From: Isotricha intestinalis
Lineage: Eukaryota; Ciliophora; Litostomatea; Vestibuliferida; Isotrichidae
NCBI GenBank assembly: GCA_023807065.1
Contig: JAJJLU010000748.1
Span: 1 to 20,150, forward strand
DNA length: 20,150 nucleotides
Direction of reading: 5' to 3'
Shown here: positions 19,260-20,150 of the stretch, in pieces
Position numbering within the stretch: position 1 is the first letter of the stretch
Layout: each line of letters opens with the position of its first letter
Position numbers and translations under genes: made by a program
The notes under the pieces: generated by a model
What the model saw: only the letters and a program-made list of their open reading frames with translations
Told to the model about the DNA's origin: nothing
Databases searched by the model: none

Positions 19260-19475
19260 AATATATTTCTTATTGTTCTTCTTTATCTTTTTTTTTATTT
19301 ATTTAATTGTAATACTAGTAATGTAGAAAATATGAGTAATATGTTCTTTAAATATTATTCTTTAACTATTTTAAATGTATCTAATTTTAAAACTAATTTT
19401 ATTAATACTAATATATTTTATAGTTTAAAGAGAGATTTAGATTTGCTTCAAATGAAAAAAACATTTAAAAATTAA
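19260..19475 (+). pseudogene. BspA/DUF285-type leucine-rich repeat fragment
   Basis: The frame is open from 19260 to TAA at 19473, with an ATG at 19332 that would give 47 residues. Around that ATG it reads NTSNVENMSNMF, KYYSLTILNVSNF, then KTNFINTNIF. This matches the period and key residues of the DUF285/BspA-like surface repeat (NTSNVTNMSxMF, xxCSSLTSLDLSNF, NTSNVTNMSxMF) for about one and a half units. Such repeats are common in bacterial surface proteins, including Mycoplasma and gut Firmicutes, and in some gut protists, where they form long arrays. Here the second unit has lost its SNV and M residues and there is no signal peptide or array. It is most likely the remains of a once longer repeat gene. 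The resemblance is by eye; no search was run. Confidence 0.6.
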
Positions 19476-19728
19476 CTTTTATAAATATTTAATAATTATT
19501 TTGATTTTTAAAGGGAAATTTTGAAAAAGCTAATTCTTTTTCCATATTTTCTTTTCAAATAATTGTTATTGTTTATTTATCAAAGTTTTTTTAATTTATT
19601 GATAAAAAGAATCAAATAGATTAATTGAACTATTTATATTCAATGGAACAAGATATTTGAGTGAAATTAAATTTAATAAATGAAAAAAATAAATTAAAAA
19701 TATAAAACAATTTATATTATATAATAAA

Positions 19729-20150
19729 ATGTCTAATATTGATATTTGGAAAAACTATAAAGAAAGAAAATTAATAAGTTCAGAAAATTATTCAAGAATT
19801 TATCGAGCAATAAATATTAAAACAGGAAAATATGTGGTAATTAAAGAAATAAATAAATATAATATAAATATCGAATAATTAAAGAAAGAGATAAAAAGAA
19901 TGAAAAATGAAGAAAATATAGTAAAAATAAATGAAATAAAAGAAGATAATGATTTTTTTTATATGATAATGGATTTATATTCATTTAATTTAGAAAATTA
20001 TTTAAAAATAAGAGATAAACCATTTTCAATTAATGAAATAAAAGAAATATTATTACAATTAAATAAAATTTTAAAAAAATTAAATGAAGAAAATATAATT
20101 TATGGAAATCTTAAACTTTCTAATATTTTAATTAATTTAGATGAAATTAA
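19729..20150 (+). pseudogene. Protein kinase-like gene start, in-frame TAA, runs off window
   Basis: The ATG at 19729 opens a frame that reads as a kinase N-lobe: WKNYKERKLISSENYSRIYR, KTGKYVVIKEI with the ATP-site lysine at residue 39, a helix-C region KKEIKRM with Glu54, strand FFYMIMDLYSFNLENYL, then NIIYGNLKLSNIL. Codon 50 is TAA (19876-19878), placed just before LKKEI where glutamine would fit. The frame is then open to the window end, 90 codons. Besides the stop, the glycine loop lacks its glycines, and the catalytic HRDLKxxN reads YGNLKLSN, so the catalytic aspartate is asparagine. By sequence it encodes a pseudokinase, interrupted by a nonsense codon. It may be a dead gene, a readthrough case or a base error. 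DFG and the C-lobe lie beyond the window. Confidence 0.65.

Larger units (their letters stand above)
18161..19728. other. Gene-poor region with gene relics
   Basis: About 1.6 kb without an intact gene between the cyclin start and the terminal kinase fragment. Three eroded coding stretches are listed separately (18296-18720 minus, 18881-19153 plus, 19260-19475 plus). A further short plus-strand piece at about 19600-19683 reads NRLIELFIFNGTRYLSEIK before TGA. The cyclin promoter must lie just above 18160. No tRNA, transposase, terminal inverted repeat or tandem array was seen. Confidence 0.6.

Noticed and set aside
19876..19878. Genome-wide TAA/TAG = Gln code, as in many ciliates
   Set aside because: The intact genes use CAA for Gln and have no internal TAA or TAG over thousands of codons; apparent TAA-for-Gln occurs only in broken or flank genes.

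Overview
The window is the left end of an extremely AT-rich linear eukaryotic chromosome. Its first 40 bases are telomere, the 7-base unit CCCCAAT repeated five times plus a partial copy. Genes are nearly intron-free and closely packed. One encodes a CFAP65-like axonemal protein, so the organism is ciliated. Glutamine is written CAA inside very long frames and tryptophan TGG, so the standard genetic code is in use. Together these suggest a ciliate macronuclear chromosome from a lineage with the standard code. An anaerobic rumen-type litostome (Entodinium-like) fits the AT content and, as far as I recall, the telomere unit. That placement is inference.

Layout. (1) 1-40 telomere. (2) 41-853, minus strand: the first 271 codons of a P-loop NTPase gene that runs without a stop straight into the telomere. 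(3) 854-3016: no intact gene, but eroded coding fragments on both strands. (4) 3017-18160: a compact core. On the minus strand are an AT-hook-like protein and an epsin-type ENTH adaptor, the latter with a 43-nt intron and a one-base frameshift. On the plus strand are an SNF1/AMPK-like kinase, the CFAP65-like protein and a long coiled-coil protein. A PHO80-type cyclin follows on the minus strand. (5) 18161-19728: about 1.6 kb without an intact gene, holding at least three eroded fragments, one a recognisable BspA/DUF285-type repeat. (6) 19729 to the end: the start of a kinase-like gene with an in-frame TAA and a degenerate catalytic loop.

The core genes are not an operon and do not form one pathway. 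They are eukaryotic housekeeping, signalling and ciliary genes. Epsin and the kinase are head to head across 103 bp. The kinase, CFAP65-like and coiled-coil genes are in tandem. The clearest pattern is the contrast between the intact core and the gene-relic flanks, where glutamine- and tryptophan-like positions have become TAA or TGA and A-runs have slipped. No tRNA, rRNA, CRISPR array or complete transposon was seen.
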